A stretch of 64,000 bases of DNA from NCBI GenBank assembly GCA_002083825.1, contig DAZV01000029.1, positions 1 through 64,000 on the forward strand. Direction: 5' to 3'. Both the position numbers and the translations under genes were made by a program. The notes below the pieces were generated by a model. It was not told where the DNA came from. It saw only the letters and a list, made by a program, of their open reading frames with translations, and did not search any database. Position 1 is the first letter of the stretch. Every line of letters starts with the position of its first letter. Below, in pieces: positions 52,927 to 62,524 of this stretch. The DNA is from Candidatus Sericytochromatia bacterium S15B-MN24 CBMW_12. Lineage in GTDB: Bacteria; Cyanobacteriota; Sericytochromatia; S15B-MN24; UBA4093.

Positions 52927-54714
52927 CTAGGAGTCGGTTCGGAGGGTCCAGGACTTCACCTGGTTCGGATCTTGCCCGAAGAGGGCCTTGCCGATCGCGT
53001 CCGGATCGGCATCGGGAGGAAAACCCTCAATCAAGCAGAGCGGAAAGTCGATGAGCGTCATGCCCGCCGGGAGGACCTTCAACCGGCCATGGCGCAGATC
53101 GAACAGCACCGCGACCTCCGCGGGATCCGCGGGCACCGGGTCGAAGCGGGTCTGGCGGGAACGGGCGTGAACCAGCAGATCCAGCGCCCTGCGGCGGGTC
53201 TGATCCAACCAGGCCATGGTGACGGGACCGGGCTGCAGCAAGGGGCGGGTTCGGCCATTGTACATGTCCTGGAGGACGCCCGTCGTCATCGTCTCACGCC
53301 AAGTCGGGGCCAGCTGCCGCAACAAGATGGCGAAGCCCTCCGGGGCATGCTCTCGCACCGCCGCGAAGACGAGCCAATCGTTCAAGCCCTGCCTGAAGGC
53401 CTCGCCCTGAATCGTCCGGATAGGGCCCGTGCTGCTGGGATAGCCGAGCATGTGCTGGCGGAAGTTCTCGTAGAGGGGACTGATATCCGATTCGAAGACG
53501 CTCTCGGGGCGGGCCTGGTCGAAGCCGTCCCGGAAGACGAAGGGCATGAAGCCGGGTGAGCCCGTCATGTGGCAGAAGATGCCGGCCAGATACCGGTTGA
53601 TGATCGGCCGTTCGAAGGAGCACTGCCAATAGTAGACGCCGCGGTGACGGGGTTTGCCCACCTTCTCCATGGCGGGCAGGCTCCAGACCGCGACATTAGG
53701 CATGTCGAGGGTGTCCCGGATGTAGGCCTTCTGGTCGAGCGCCGCCGAGATCGCCGTGAAGGTCTTGCCGCCCCCTGCGCGAATACGGCGCGCCTTGCTC
53801 AGGTGCTTCTTGACGGTCTCGCGCGAGGCGTGGGGCTCATCCTGAGTGTAGAAGAAGACCTCGATGCCATGGCGCTCGCCCTCGGCGAGCAGGTCGCGGA
53901 CCCGATCGGGGCTCTCGGCGCGGAGGACCAGCCGACGGATCCCATGCTTGGCCAGCCGCTCGAACTGCGCGGGATTGAGGATCTCGGTGCCGATGATGAG
54001 GCTATTGACGCCAAGCTCCGAGAGGTAGACGAGGTCCTGGTCGAAGGTCTCATCGCTCACCCGGTGGCGCGGAAAGTCGCTGTTCGGAATCAAGCCATAG
54101 TAAAAGCCATGCCAGACGTTTCGTGTGGACGGGGACGGAACGGGGATGGGATCGGCCTCGAAGGTAAAGAGAGAAGTGGCCCCGGCCAAGAGCCGCCCTC
54201 GGATCGGACGGTTCGGAGCGGCGGGAACCTTGATCAGCAGCTTGACGAAACCACCTCCCGGCACGTCGAGGACCAGCGGGGCATCCGACGCCGCGTGATC
54301 CGGGAGGCCCGGAATCGGTACCATCAGGTCGCGCGCGGAGGTGATGCGGTTGTGCTTGAGCAGCAGTTCGGGAACGAGATAGCGACGAGCCTCGGGCAAG
54401 ATGGCCCGGCCCAAGGTATACCAGGGGTGCTGGTACCAGAGCTGGCCACCGGCGTTCGGCATGTCGAGACTGAGGGTGAAGGTTCGGCTTTCTGGCTGAT
54501 CGTTGACGACAAGCACGCTCCAGTAGAGCGTCTCGCCCGGAACGAAGCGGATGAGCCGAGGGGAAACCCCCGCGAACCGGGCCAGGGAAAGATCCGTCCG
54601 GGCCCTGGCTTGGGCGGGGGTGAGAGCGAAGTTGTCACAGGGCTCGCGGGACGGGAGCGCGAAGTCCTCCCAGCCGAGATCGAAGGGATGGCAGGGGATG
54701 ATTCGTGCGCTCAT
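52927..54714 (-). CDS. Glycoside-hydrolase-like protein (TIM barrel, DUF4091/GH123-like)
   Basis: A 595-residue protein without a signal peptide. The first 200 residues look like beta-sandwich (GETLYWSVLVVNDQPESRTFTLSL). From about residue 210 (NVWHGFYYGLIPNSDF) a TIM-barrel-like series follows: LSELGVNSLIIGTEI, GIRRLVLRAESP, IEVFFYTQDEPHA with an acidic pair like the catalytic DE of GH123/DUF4091, and NVAVWSLPAMEKVG. The ATG at 54714 overlaps the flippase stop by 4 nt. Assignment is by motif only; it could act on the exported glycan. Confidence 0.6.
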   Translation of the reverse strand: MSARIIPCHPFDLGWEDFALPSREPCDNFALTPAQARARTDLSLARFAGVSPRLIRFVPGETLYWSVLVVNDQPESRTFTLSLDMPNAGGQLWYQHPWYTLGRAILPEARRYLVPELLLKHNRITSARDLMVPIPGLPDHAASDAPLVLDVPGGGFVKLLIKVPAAPNRPIRGRLLAGATSLFTFEADPIPVPSPSTRNVWHGFYYGLIPNSDFPRHRVSDETFDQDLVYLSELGVNSLIIGTEILNPAQFERLAKHGIRRLVLRAESPDRVRDLLAEGERHGIEVFFYTQDEPHASRETVKKHLSKARRIRAGGGKTFTAISAALDQKAYIRDTLDMPNVAVWSLPAMEKVGKPRHRGVYYWQCSFERPIINRYLAGIFCHMTGSPGFMPFVFRDGFDQARPESVFESDISPLYENFRQHMLGYPSSTGPIRTIQGEAFRQGLNDWLVFAAVREHAPEGFAILLRQLAPTWRETMTTGVLQDMYNGRTRPLLQPGPVTMAWLDQTRRRALDLLVHARSRQTRFDPVPADPAEVAVLFDLRHGRLKVLPAGMTLIDFPLCLIEGFPPDADPDAIGKALFGQDPNQVKSWTLRTDS

Positions 54715-55910
54715 GCGGGGACCATGACCTTCCGGTTGAGTTTCGTCTCTGCCCTCAGGGCGAGCAGCATGCGGGAGAGCCAGACGCCACCAACGGCCAT
54801 GCTGGCGCCACCGGGTCCGGCAAGGAGGGCGGCGAGAGCGATCGCCCCCAGGCCCAGGGCGACCAGCCCCAGATTCAGCAAGGTAAAAGCTCGCAGCGCC
54901 TGGGACGAGGCGTTCAGGTTGAAGTTGGCCATGACCACCGCGTTGAGCACCTTGCCCAAACCGGCCAGAGCGAGGCCCGCCACGACCCAGGGAGAGACCG
55001 GATGGTACTGCGGGAAGCCCCAGGCGATGATCCCGGGAACGGCGAGTCCCCCGATGCCCGCCACCGGCACGAGGATGGCGAGCGAGACGCGGAAGATCCG
55101 GCGACTGGAGCGCGAGTCCTTGGCGTAGAGCGACGGAAGGAGGAAGCCCAGAGAGGAGTTCAAGAGATCGAAGAGCTGGAAGAAAGCCGCGATCAGGCAA
55201 TAGGCGGCGAAATCCTCGGCCGAGCAGAAGCGCGCCACAATGAGCTTGTCACCGTAGTAAAGCAGGGACGCGCCGGCCAGAAGAAAGAAAAAGCTCCAGC
55301 CGTCGGGACCGCTATCGGCGGGTAGATCCCGGGGTCCGACGCGGAGGATCCGACGGCATGCCAGGGCTGCGGCCATCACGGTGAGCAGGTTGGCCAGCGC
55401 GAAGATCGCCGCCGCCTTGAGGGCCATGTCGCCGGGGAACCCGATGAGAAGGGAGGCTGCGGCCAGCATGACGAAGGGGAAGCCGCGCTGGATGAGGGCG
55501 ACCCACCAGGCCTGGGTGACGACGCGCAAGAGGGCGCAGAGCCATTGAGCGAGCATGAAGCCGAGACCGGCGAGCATGGCGAGCATGATGGCCCCCAGCG
55601 CAACCTGGGGGTAGATCAGGACGAAACCAAGGCCGCAAGCGGTGATTAGGCCAAGCGCGATGGGCAGATCCCGGGCGACCGCCCGAGGCCAGTCGTAGGT
55701 TCCGTTCTCGTGCTTCAGGAAGAAGCGCAGGTACTTCTGAGCGATCCCCGCATCTCCCAGCATGGCCGCGAAGGCCATGAGGTTGAGAAGTAGGGCGTAG
55801 GTCGCGTAATCCGCGGGCGGCAGGATCTTGGCGAGCGCGAGGTTGAGCAGGAAGGCGCTCGCGGAAGCTGCGACGAAGACGCTGGTCGTACTGAGAATCT
55901 TGCGAATCAT
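54711..55910 (-). CDS. Polysaccharide flippase (Wzx/MATE-like)
   Basis: A 399-residue membrane protein with about 12 helices, of the polysaccharide transporter superfamily that moves lipid-linked repeat units across the inner membrane. It starts RKILSTTSVFVAASASAFLLN and has LPPADYATYALLLNL, a segment typical for Wzx. It leads the minus-strand operon in the glycan locus and overlaps the GH-like gene by 4 nt. The SD is weak. Confidence 0.85.
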   Translation of the reverse strand: MIRKILSTTSVFVAASASAFLLNLALAKILPPADYATYALLLNLMAFAAMLGDAGIAQKYLRFFLKHENGTYDWPRAVARDLPIALGLITACGLGFVLIYPQVALGAIMLAMLAGLGFMLAQWLCALLRVVTQAWWVALIQRGFPFVMLAAASLLIGFPGDMALKAAAIFALANLLTVMAAALACRRILRVGPRDLPADSGPDGWSFFFLLAGASLLYYGDKLIVARFCSAEDFAAYCLIAAFFQLFDLLNSSLGFLLPSLYAKDSRSSRRIFRVSLAILVPVAGIGGLAVPGIIAWGFPQYHPVSPWVVAGLALAGLGKVLNAVVMANFNLNASSQALRAFTLLNLGLVALGLGAIALAALLAGPGGASMAVGGVWLSRMLLALRAETKLNRKVMVPA

Positions 55911-55981
55911 GGGTGGGGTTCCGGGGCGCGGCGCGCCATGAGCCTCGGCCTCCTTTCCAACGGATCAAGAGGTGATGGATT

Positions 55982-56011
55982 TTACAGTTATACCCGTCGG
56001 GAGCGTATAGA
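55982..56011 (+). promoter_or_regulatory. Weak candidate promoter of the plus-strand glycan operon
   Basis: TTACAG (55982-55987) and TATAGA (56006-56011) are 18 nt apart in the divergent gap. It would also transcribe the glycosyltransferase remnant and Wzz-like gene. Confidence 0.35.
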
Positions 56012-56029
56012 CTTACCTGCGAGGGCATA

Positions 56030-56302
56030 ATGCTTTGCAAAGGACCTTATGACGGGCATACATCCAAATTGAAAGCCCTTCACGTGATCACCGGCCTGAA
56101 CCATGGGGGTGCGAAGACCATGCTCGGGTCGCTCCTGTCGCGGACCCAGCGGGAGCGCTTCGAGGCGGCGGTGATCTCACGGACGGACATCGGCCCGGTG
56201 GGCGCGCGATCACATCGTCTACTGCGGCGAAACGGGACCATCGTGGCCCGGCACGAGGCCCTTTACGAACGAATCTGCAAGCGGACTCGGCTCGAGCCCT
56301 AG
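56030..56302 (+). pseudogene. Truncated glycosyltransferase family 4 remnant
   Basis: The frame encodes LKALHVITGLNHGGAKTMLGSLLS and AVISRTDIGPVGARSH, the first ~55 residues of a GT4 enzyme very like the start of the protein at 34806 (HVITGLSVGGAESLL). The donor-binding half is missing; after that come about 30 unrelated residues and a stop. At most 90 residues against about 380 for the family. A TTG at 56069 begins the homologous part. It lies 15 nt before the Wzz-like gene. Confidence 0.8.
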
Positions 56303-56317
56303 CGAGGAGCGGTATCC

Positions 56318-58387
56318 TTGGAACCCAAAGAACTCTTGTTCACGCTGTGGCGATACCGGCTTTGGGCCGGCCTGGTCTTCGTCATGACGGTCTTGGCGAC
56401 GGTCGTCTCGATCTGGCGAATGACTCCTATCTACGAGGCGAGCGCGAGGCTGCTCATCGTTCAATCGGATCCGACCCTGCGCAACCTCTTCAGCGATCGG
56501 GTCGGCGAGCAGGACGCGTCCTACGCCCGCGAATCCAATCCCATCAACACCTACTCCGAATTGCTCAAGGTTCGGCCACTGCTCGAGGCGACGATCGAGG
56601 CGCTCAACCTGATCGATCCTAGGACCCAGGCGAAACATACCCATGAAAGCCTCATTTCGGCCATCAAGGTCACTCCCTTGAAGGGAACCGATCTCATCAA
56701 GGTTTCCTACCAGAACCGCGACCCCGAGCTCGCAGCGCGCCTCATCAACGAGCTTTGCCAGCGTTTCGCCATGGAGAACGTCGAGCGGAGTCGGGAAGAA
56801 GCCAGGGGCACCCTCGGTTTTCTCGACGAGCAGATCATCGCGGTAAGGAAGGACCTCGAAGAGAACGATCGAAACCTCGAGAGCTTCAAGTCCTCCAGGC
56901 GCACGTTCGACATCCCGACCGAGCTCACCAACGCGAGCAACAACCTCAACCGCATCGAGGGCTATGCCCGCGACAACCATGTAGCGGTCAACGAGAGCGG
57001 AGGTCGGATCCGGATGCTCAGCCTGAAACTGGGGTTCTCGCCGGAGCAAGCCCTGGCGGATATCGCCCTCAGCACGCACCCCACCATCCAGCGGCTACGC
57101 AACCAACTGATCGAAGCGCAGACCAACTCCTTGCTCACCAGCGGTCTCAGCGACGATCACCCTCAGATCAAGGCCCTACGCGCCCAAATAAAACGCCTGG
57201 AAGAGGCCATCGCCGACGAGGCGACCTTGATCGAAGGCAAGCTCATCGAACGCCTGAACCTGCCGGTTCTCGATCCCCTGCACGAGCAGCTGGGACGCGA
57301 ACTGGTCGAGGAGCAGATCTCCTTGCTCTCGGGGGAAGTGCGGCAGGCCGCGCTGGATGCGCAGTTGCAGGCCTACCATAATCATGCTCGGGAGCTCCCC
57401 CAAAAGGAGCAGATACTCGCCAAGCTGACCCGCGATCGCGAGTTCAACACCCAGCTTTATCAACTGCTCCTCAAGCGGCGTGAACAGGCCCGCATCGCCC
57501 AGGCCATGCAGGTGGGCAACGTCCGCATCGTGCACCCCGCATCGACCCCCACCTCCCCGGTCAAGCCCAACAAGAAGCAAGGAATCATCGGAGCCGTGTT
57601 GATGGGCATGATGCTGGCGGTCGGGACGGCCATGGCCATAGATGCCTTCGACGACTCACTCCGGCACGGCGATCGCGCGCGGGAGATCCTGCGAGACATC
57701 CCCATCACCGGTCAGATTACCGAACGACGCCACGCGGTGGCGGGATACCTGACGCGTTCGATTGACGACCCCCTGCTCTCCGACCCCCGGTTCCCACCCG
57801 AAAACCACGATGCCTACGCCTTGCTCCGACTGAACATGGTAAACGCCCTGGGACCTCAGCTGAAGCTCTTGCTGGCGGGGATCAACCAGGAGGAAGTCTC
57901 GTACTATGCGGCCAACATCGCGATCTCGTTCGCAAAAAGCGGCCGGCGCGTCCTCTTGATCGACGGCGACCTGCGGACTCCCTCGCTGCATCAGTTCTTC
58001 GAGCTGGAGAGCCCCCTGGGCCTTCGGGACATGCTGAGCGGCGAGGCCAGCTGGGAAGACGTGGCCTCCAGGGTCCCGGGCTTACCGCTCTGGGTGATCC
58101 CCTCCTTGCAGCCGGAAGAACATCCTCTCGACCTCCTGGATACTCCGCGCCTCTGGGCGTTGAACCAGACCCTCGTGAACTTCGATGTCGTTCTCGGCAT
58201 CGCGCCGGGCGTCAAGGTGGTTCCCGACGCCGTCGCCCTCGCGGGGCTCTTCAACAACTTCTGGCTCATCTTGCATCACAAGCACGACACCCGCGTCGAC
58301 CTGCGCAAGGGACTGGAGTTGCTGGCCGAGCGCGGGGTACCCATCAACGGGGCGCTCTTCGTTCGCCCGGCTGAGCCGAACGCGTGA
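56318..58387 (+). CDS. Wzz/BY-kinase-type chain-length protein with degraded kinase site
   Basis: A 689-residue inner-membrane protein: helix 1 at about 16-36, long periplasmic coiled coil (Wzz domain), helix 2 at about 420-440, then a cytosolic domain like bacterial tyrosine kinases. In that domain the Walker A loop is lost (AGINQEEVSYYAAN instead of GEGKST), Walker A-prime is kept (VLLIDGDLRTPSLH), the Walker B Asp is gone (VVLGIAPGVKVVPDA), and no Tyr cluster ends it. It should still steer polymer length but not autophosphorylate. TTG start. It overlaps the Wzy gene by 4 nt. Confidence 0.88.
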   Translation: MEPKELLFTLWRYRLWAGLVFVMTVLATVVSIWRMTPIYEASARLLIVQSDPTLRNLFSDRVGEQDASYARESNPINTYSELLKVRPLLEATIEALNLIDPRTQAKHTHESLISAIKVTPLKGTDLIKVSYQNRDPELAARLINELCQRFAMENVERSREEARGTLGFLDEQIIAVRKDLEENDRNLESFKSSRRTFDIPTELTNASNNLNRIEGYARDNHVAVNESGGRIRMLSLKLGFSPEQALADIALSTHPTIQRLRNQLIEAQTNSLLTSGLSDDHPQIKALRAQIKRLEEAIADEATLIEGKLIERLNLPVLDPLHEQLGRELVEEQISLLSGEVRQAALDAQLQAYHNHARELPQKEQILAKLTRDREFNTQLYQLLLKRREQARIAQAMQVGNVRIVHPASTPTSPVKPNKKQGIIGAVLMGMMLAVGTAMAIDAFDDSLRHGDRAREILRDIPITGQITERRHAVAGYLTRSIDDPLLSDPRFPPENHDAYALLRLNMVNALGPQLKLLLAGINQEEVSYYAANIAISFAKSGRRVLLIDGDLRTPSLHQFFELESPLGLRDMLSGEASWEDVASRVPGLPLWVIPSLQPEEHPLDLLDTPRLWALNQTLVNFDVVLGIAPGVKVVPDAVALAGLFNNFWLILHHKHDTRVDLRKGLELLAERGVPINGALFVRPAEPNA

Positions 58388-59760
58388 ACACGAAGGGAGC
58401 CGGATCGCCGTTCGCCAAGCTTGCGGTTCTGGGCGGAGGCTTGCTCGGAGCGCTAGGAATCGGAGCCATGCAGGCTGGGATGACGTTGCCTCCGATCATC
58501 ATCCCGCTCGCCCTGGCGGTGCTCGCCGGGCTCTGGCGCTTCAACGAGATTACCATCCTGATTTTGCAGGACTACCTGAGCTTGGTCACCACGCCGATCT
58601 CATGGTACGTGACCCTGCCGGACATCCCGATGTCGCTGCCATTCGTGGCGATCTGGGCCATCGCTGCCACCTGGCGGCATGTTTCCGGAAAAGACAAGCT
58701 CACCGTCAGCTGGGGGCTAATCCTCCACTTGCTGCTGGCGGCGCTGATTGTTCTCAACTACATCACCTTTGCGGAGCACACGCCCTACGCCACCACCAAG
58801 TTTTTTCTGATTATGACCCTCAACATCGCAAGCTTCCTGGGCGGGGCCACCCTGAGCCGGGAGCAACTCGCGCGGGTCTTTTACTGGATGATGGGGCTCG
58901 GGTTGATCGTGGCCTTGCTGACTTACCAGGCTTACGCAATGGGAGATCCCACCATGCTGGGTCGGTACTCGGCCCTCAAGATGAACCCGATCTGGACGTG
59001 CCGGCTGGCGATCCTGGGGGCGTTCGCGACACTCGTGGCGCTGCGTGACAAGCGCTGGGGGCTCGTCTACCTCGTCGCCATCTTCCCGGTCGTGCTTCTG
59101 ACCGGCTCGCGCGGGCCTCTGGTCGCGGCAATTCTCTCAGGGGGCATCATGGGGGCACTCTGGTGGGTGAGCCCCCGGCGGGAACGAACGATACCCAAAA
59201 AGGCCAACCTGGTCTCGCTCGGCTTGGCGGCCATGATCCTGCAGGCCCTGCTGACCATCGCACCCGCTTTCGCCCAGGAGACCCGATCCCTCACCGAAGG
59301 AGGCACGGCATCCTCCCGCATGGAGTTCTACGTGAAAGCGCTAGAGGGCTTCTCGGAAAACATGCTTCTCGGAGTGGGCCTCGGAGGGTTCGAGGCGCTC
59401 GTGAGCTATGCGGAAGTCGGAGAGGAGATCCGTTTCCCTCACAATATCTTCTTGGAAGTCGCGGTCGAATTGGGGATCTTCGGGCTGGGGCTCTTCGTGG
59501 CGATCATCCTTCACTACTTCTGGCTCGCTCTCAAAAACATTCGATACGCACGATTGAATCCCGAAGAACCTTCCGCCGGCTGGGGAATCGGGGCGACCCT
59601 CGGCTTCGTGAACCTGATGGTCGCAGCTCAGTTCAGCGGAGATCTGGTAACCAATCATGCCCTGTGGTACTTCATGGGGCTCATGACCCGGGTCGAAACG
59701 ATGCGAAGAATGAGTGAAGACGCCGTGTTCCCTGATAACGGGGAAAAAATCCGGGTATGA
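58384..59760 (+). CDS. O-antigen ligase / Wzy polymerase-like membrane protein
   Basis: A 458-residue protein with about ten to twelve membrane helices and a large loop near residue 290-340, where TRSLTEGGTASSRMEFYVKALEGF and GVGLGGFEAL match the Wzy_C (O-antigen ligase) domain; GLGGFE and the later HNIFLEVAVELG with its conserved His fit. It polymerises or ligates glycan on the outer face of the inner membrane. GTG start overlapping the Wzz-like stop as GTGA. Confidence 0.88.
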   Translation: MNTKGAGSPFAKLAVLGGGLLGALGIGAMQAGMTLPPIIIPLALAVLAGLWRFNEITILILQDYLSLVTTPISWYVTLPDIPMSLPFVAIWAIAATWRHVSGKDKLTVSWGLILHLLLAALIVLNYITFAEHTPYATTKFFLIMTLNIASFLGGATLSREQLARVFYWMMGLGLIVALLTYQAYAMGDPTMLGRYSALKMNPIWTCRLAILGAFATLVALRDKRWGLVYLVAIFPVVLLTGSRGPLVAAILSGGIMGALWWVSPRRERTIPKKANLVSLGLAAMILQALLTIAPAFAQETRSLTEGGTASSRMEFYVKALEGFSENMLLGVGLGGFEALVSYAEVGEEIRFPHNIFLEVAVELGIFGLGLFVAIILHYFWLALKNIRYARLNPEEPSAGWGIGATLGFVNLMVAAQFSGDLVTNHALWYFMGLMTRVETMRRMSEDAVFPDNGEKIRV

Positions 59761-59799
59761 AGCGATCAGCCCTTCATGCGTCCGGTTGAAAGGTTTTGG

Positions 59800-60477
59800 A
59801 TGATGAGTTCCTGCCGGTTCCTACTGGCGCTCTGGATTACTCTGGGACTCTGCTGGCATCCCGCTCCGGCGATGGCTCAGGATCCTTCGGAATACATGCT
59901 GGCCTATGGCGACACGTTGGCCATCAACTCGAGCGTTCAGCCCTCTGCCTTTCATGAATTCGTGCCCACCACCGGGGATGGGCGGATCTTCGCCATCCGC
60001 CCAGACGGGCGGATCTCCCTTCCCCTGATCGGAGCGATCGAGGTCGGGGGACTGACGGCGACCCAGGTAGGCCGGTTGCTCGAAGAACGTTACAAGCCGT
60101 TTTTCGGCAGCTCTCAGTTCGTGGTTAACGTGGTCACGTTCCGTCCGATCACGGTGGCCATCATGGGCGAGGTGAACCGCGCGGGGGTTTTTCCGTTTCT
60201 CCGTCCCCCGTCCCTTCTCGAGGTGCTGGCCCAGGGAGGCGGCATCACGGACTGGGGAGATCGGCAGCGGGTCCGGGTGGTTCGACAAGGCCGGGTGGTC
60301 TTCGTGGCCGACCTGGAACGGGTGATGCGTGGAGAGCAGCCCAACTGGCTCATGGAGAACGCGGACTCCGTCCAGGTCGACACGATCTGGTATAAATCCT
60401 CGGTCCAGACCTTGCCGATGCTGGCGTCGATGGCGGTGAGCGTGGCCACCCTGATGGCCCTCTATCTGCGGCGGTGA
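59800..60477 (+). CDS. Polysaccharide export protein (Wza-like)
   Basis: A 225-residue secreted protein with a signal peptide (FLLALWITLGLCWHPAPAMAQ). It has the Poly_export entry YMLAYGDTLAINSSVQ, RPDGRISLPLIGAIEVGGLTATQVGRLLEERY and an SLBB domain with VAIMGEVNRAGVFPF and LEVLAQGGGITDWG. It ends in one hydrophobic helix (MLASMAVSVATLMALYL). No lipobox Cys. Much shorter than Wza, as in many cyanobacterial and Gram-negative exporters. AAAGG supports the ATG at 59800. Confidence 0.92.
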   Translation: MMSSCRFLLALWITLGLCWHPAPAMAQDPSEYMLAYGDTLAINSSVQPSAFHEFVPTTGDGRIFAIRPDGRISLPLIGAIEVGGLTATQVGRLLEERYKPFFGSSQFVVNVVTFRPITVAIMGEVNRAGVFPFLRPPSLLEVLAQGGGITDWGDRQRVRVVRQGRVVFVADLERVMRGEQPNWLMENADSVQVDTIWYKSSVQTLPMLASMAVSVATLMALYLRR

Positions 60478-60481
60478 TCCC

Positions 60482-60898
60482 GTGAGCCGCGGCCTCAGAT
60501 GGATGGGACTGATCCTGGCGGTTTGCGCCCTGCCCGCGCAGGCCTTGGGCGAAAAGTACCCCGAGTTGCCGCGGCGGATCGAGACGTCCCTGCTGAGGCT
60601 CCAGGAAGGAGATTCGCCGGGGGAGATCGATCGCAAGCTCCTGGGAAGCGGGTGGAGGAAGAAGAATGATCTGTATTCCGGGTCTCTTCGGAAGCGCGAT
60701 CTGACGGGACGGCTGTCGGAGTACCAGGGACACCAGCAGATCCTGATCATCGCCTTCACGCCGAACGCGGCGAATCGCCTGACCTTCACGAGCTTCGTCC
60801 AGCTTCGGCGGCGGGGACAATGGCAGGGCCGCAACCAGGGCCTCCTAAAGGTGAGGGTACGAGGCGGAAGACCTGAAGTGATCGAGACGTCAGACTAG
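60482..60898 (+). CDS. Small secreted protein of the glycan locus (138 residues)
   Basis: Starts at a GTG 4 nt after the export gene. Signal peptide MSRGLRWMGLILAVCALPAQ with a cleavage site near ALG. The mature part is basic (LPRRIETSLLRLQEGDSPGEIDR, SGWRKKNDLYSGSLRKRDL) and contains a beta-strand segment ILIIAFTPNAANRLTFTSFVQL. I do not recognise a family. Position in the operon suggests a periplasmic helper of export. Confidence 0.7.
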   Translation: MSRGLRWMGLILAVCALPAQALGEKYPELPRRIETSLLRLQEGDSPGEIDRKLLGSGWRKKNDLYSGSLRKRDLTGRLSEYQGHQQILIIAFTPNAANRLTFTSFVQLRRRGQWQGRNQGLLKVRVRGGRPEVIETSD

Positions 60899-60997
60899 AG
60901 CCCAGACTTTTAGACAAGGGAACTCTCGGGGTTGGATCCCCATTCCGCTCGAGCCGCCGATGCGGCAGCGGTCAGGATGCTAGGGTAGGGTGAGCGT

Positions 60998-62524
60998 ATG
61001 CAGCGTTTAAAGGGTCAGGAAATATTTTCCACCGATGCTCCGCCAGCCGCGGATGGCCGTCCCCAGCAGCCGAATCCTTTGCCCAAGATCCGCTCGGCAA
61101 CGACCCCTCTGAACAGGGCATTTCGCCGATACACCTTCCGCGAGCGGCAAATCTTGCTCATGCTGGGGGATCTGCTGCTGCTCACCTCGCTCTACGCCGC
61201 GGTGACCCAGACGTTTCTGCTGCGGCCCTCACCGAGTTTCGGAATCTTCGGGGTTTTCGTGGTGCTCACCTACATGAGCGCTTGCTGGCTGATGGACCTT
61301 TACCAGCCCTCCACCTTCCGCCCGGATGCCTTGAGGACTCCCCTCGACGAGCTGATTGATTACCTCAAGATGGCCACTTCCTTCGTGAAGGCGCTGGGCC
61401 TGGCGACGCTGCTGATCGGGACGGTCAGCTTCTGGCGGACCAACTTGTACCCCGTCGAGCCGAAGGCGCTCATCATCCTTGGGATCGGGGCGATCCTGGC
61501 CTTGAGTTACTGGCGGGTGGTATTCGCCCGGGTCTTCGTTTCGCAGACCGGTAAAAAACGCGTGATCGTGGTCGGAGCCGGCAAGGCGGCGCAGCAGCTG
61601 GTCCAACGGGTAAACCAGAAGCCGCAGCTTGGCTACGAAATCGGGGGCTACGTCGACGATGACCCCCGGCTGCTGGGAGCGGAGTTCGAGGGCTTGAGGG
61701 TGCTCGGCCCGTGCAGCGCCCTGCCCCGGCTCATTCGCTTGTACGACGGCGACATGGTGATTCAGGGCATCTCCGGCGCCAAGACCGCGGAGACGGCACA
61801 GGCGATGGCGGAATCGCTGATCAGCGGCATCGAGATCCTTCCGATCACCGACTTCTACGAGCGCCACTTCGGGGTGGTGCCCATCCACTCGATCAACCAC
61901 TCCTGGTTCATCTACAATTTTTCCGACACTCACCGCGGGCTCTATCTGCAACTCAAGCGCATTTTCGATGCCATCGGGGCGCTGATCGGCCTGATCGTCT
62001 TCAGCCCGATCATGCTGCTGGCGGTCCTGGCCATCAAGCTGGATGGCCCCGGGCCGGTTTTTTACTCGCAGATTCGCGTCGGGGTGCGCGGCAAGCATTT
62101 CCGGATCTACAAGTTCCGGTCGATGAGAACGGATGCCGAGGTCAACGGGGCGGTCTGGGCCCAGAAGGACGATCCCCGGATCACCCGGATTGGCCGTTTC
62201 ATGCGCAAGACGCGGATCGATGAGTTCCCTCAGCTGATCAACGTCCTTCGGGGAGACCTGAGCCTGGTGGGACCGCGACCGGAGCGACCGGAGTTCGTGG
62301 ACCAACTCAAAGAGGATATTCCTTACTATGGCATCCGGCACATCGTCAAACCCGGTTTGACAGGTTGGGCTCAAGTGCGATATGCATATGGAGCGTCGGT
62401 CGCAGATGCACTTGAAAAATTGCAGTATGATTTTTATTACATCAAGAATCGATCGATCTTTCTGGATATCGAGATCATTCTCCGAACCATCGGGGTGGTC
62501 GTCATGAGAAAGGGGGCGCAATGA
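60998..62524 (+). CDS. Undecaprenyl-phosphate sugar phosphotransferase (WbaP/WcaJ type)
   Basis: A 508-residue enzyme that starts glycan synthesis by moving a sugar-1-phosphate to undecaprenyl phosphate. Four membrane helices in residues 45-175, a CoA-binding-like domain with VIVVGAGKAAQQLV, then a fifth membrane segment (IFDAIGALIGLIVFSPIMLL) and the catalytic core with KFRSMRTDAE, DDPRITRIGRFMRKTRIDEFPQLINVLRGDLSLVGPRPE and GLTGWAQVRY (read in pieces). Initiating enzyme for the locus. It overlaps the next gene by 4 nt. Confidence 0.95.
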   Translation: MQRLKGQEIFSTDAPPAADGRPQQPNPLPKIRSATTPLNRAFRRYTFRERQILLMLGDLLLLTSLYAAVTQTFLLRPSPSFGIFGVFVVLTYMSACWLMDLYQPSTFRPDALRTPLDELIDYLKMATSFVKALGLATLLIGTVSFWRTNLYPVEPKALIILGIGAILALSYWRVVFARVFVSQTGKKRVIVVGAGKAAQQLVQRVNQKPQLGYEIGGYVDDDPRLLGAEFEGLRVLGPCSALPRLIRLYDGDMVIQGISGAKTAETAQAMAESLISGIEILPITDFYERHFGVVPIHSINHSWFIYNFSDTHRGLYLQLKRIFDAIGALIGLIVFSPIMLLAVLAIKLDGPGPVFYSQIRVGVRGKHFRIYKFRSMRTDAEVNGAVWAQKDDPRITRIGRFMRKTRIDEFPQLINVLRGDLSLVGPRPERPEFVDQLKEDIPYYGIRHIVKPGLTGWAQVRYAYGASVADALEKLQYDFYYIKNRSIFLDIEIILRTIGVVVMRKGAQ

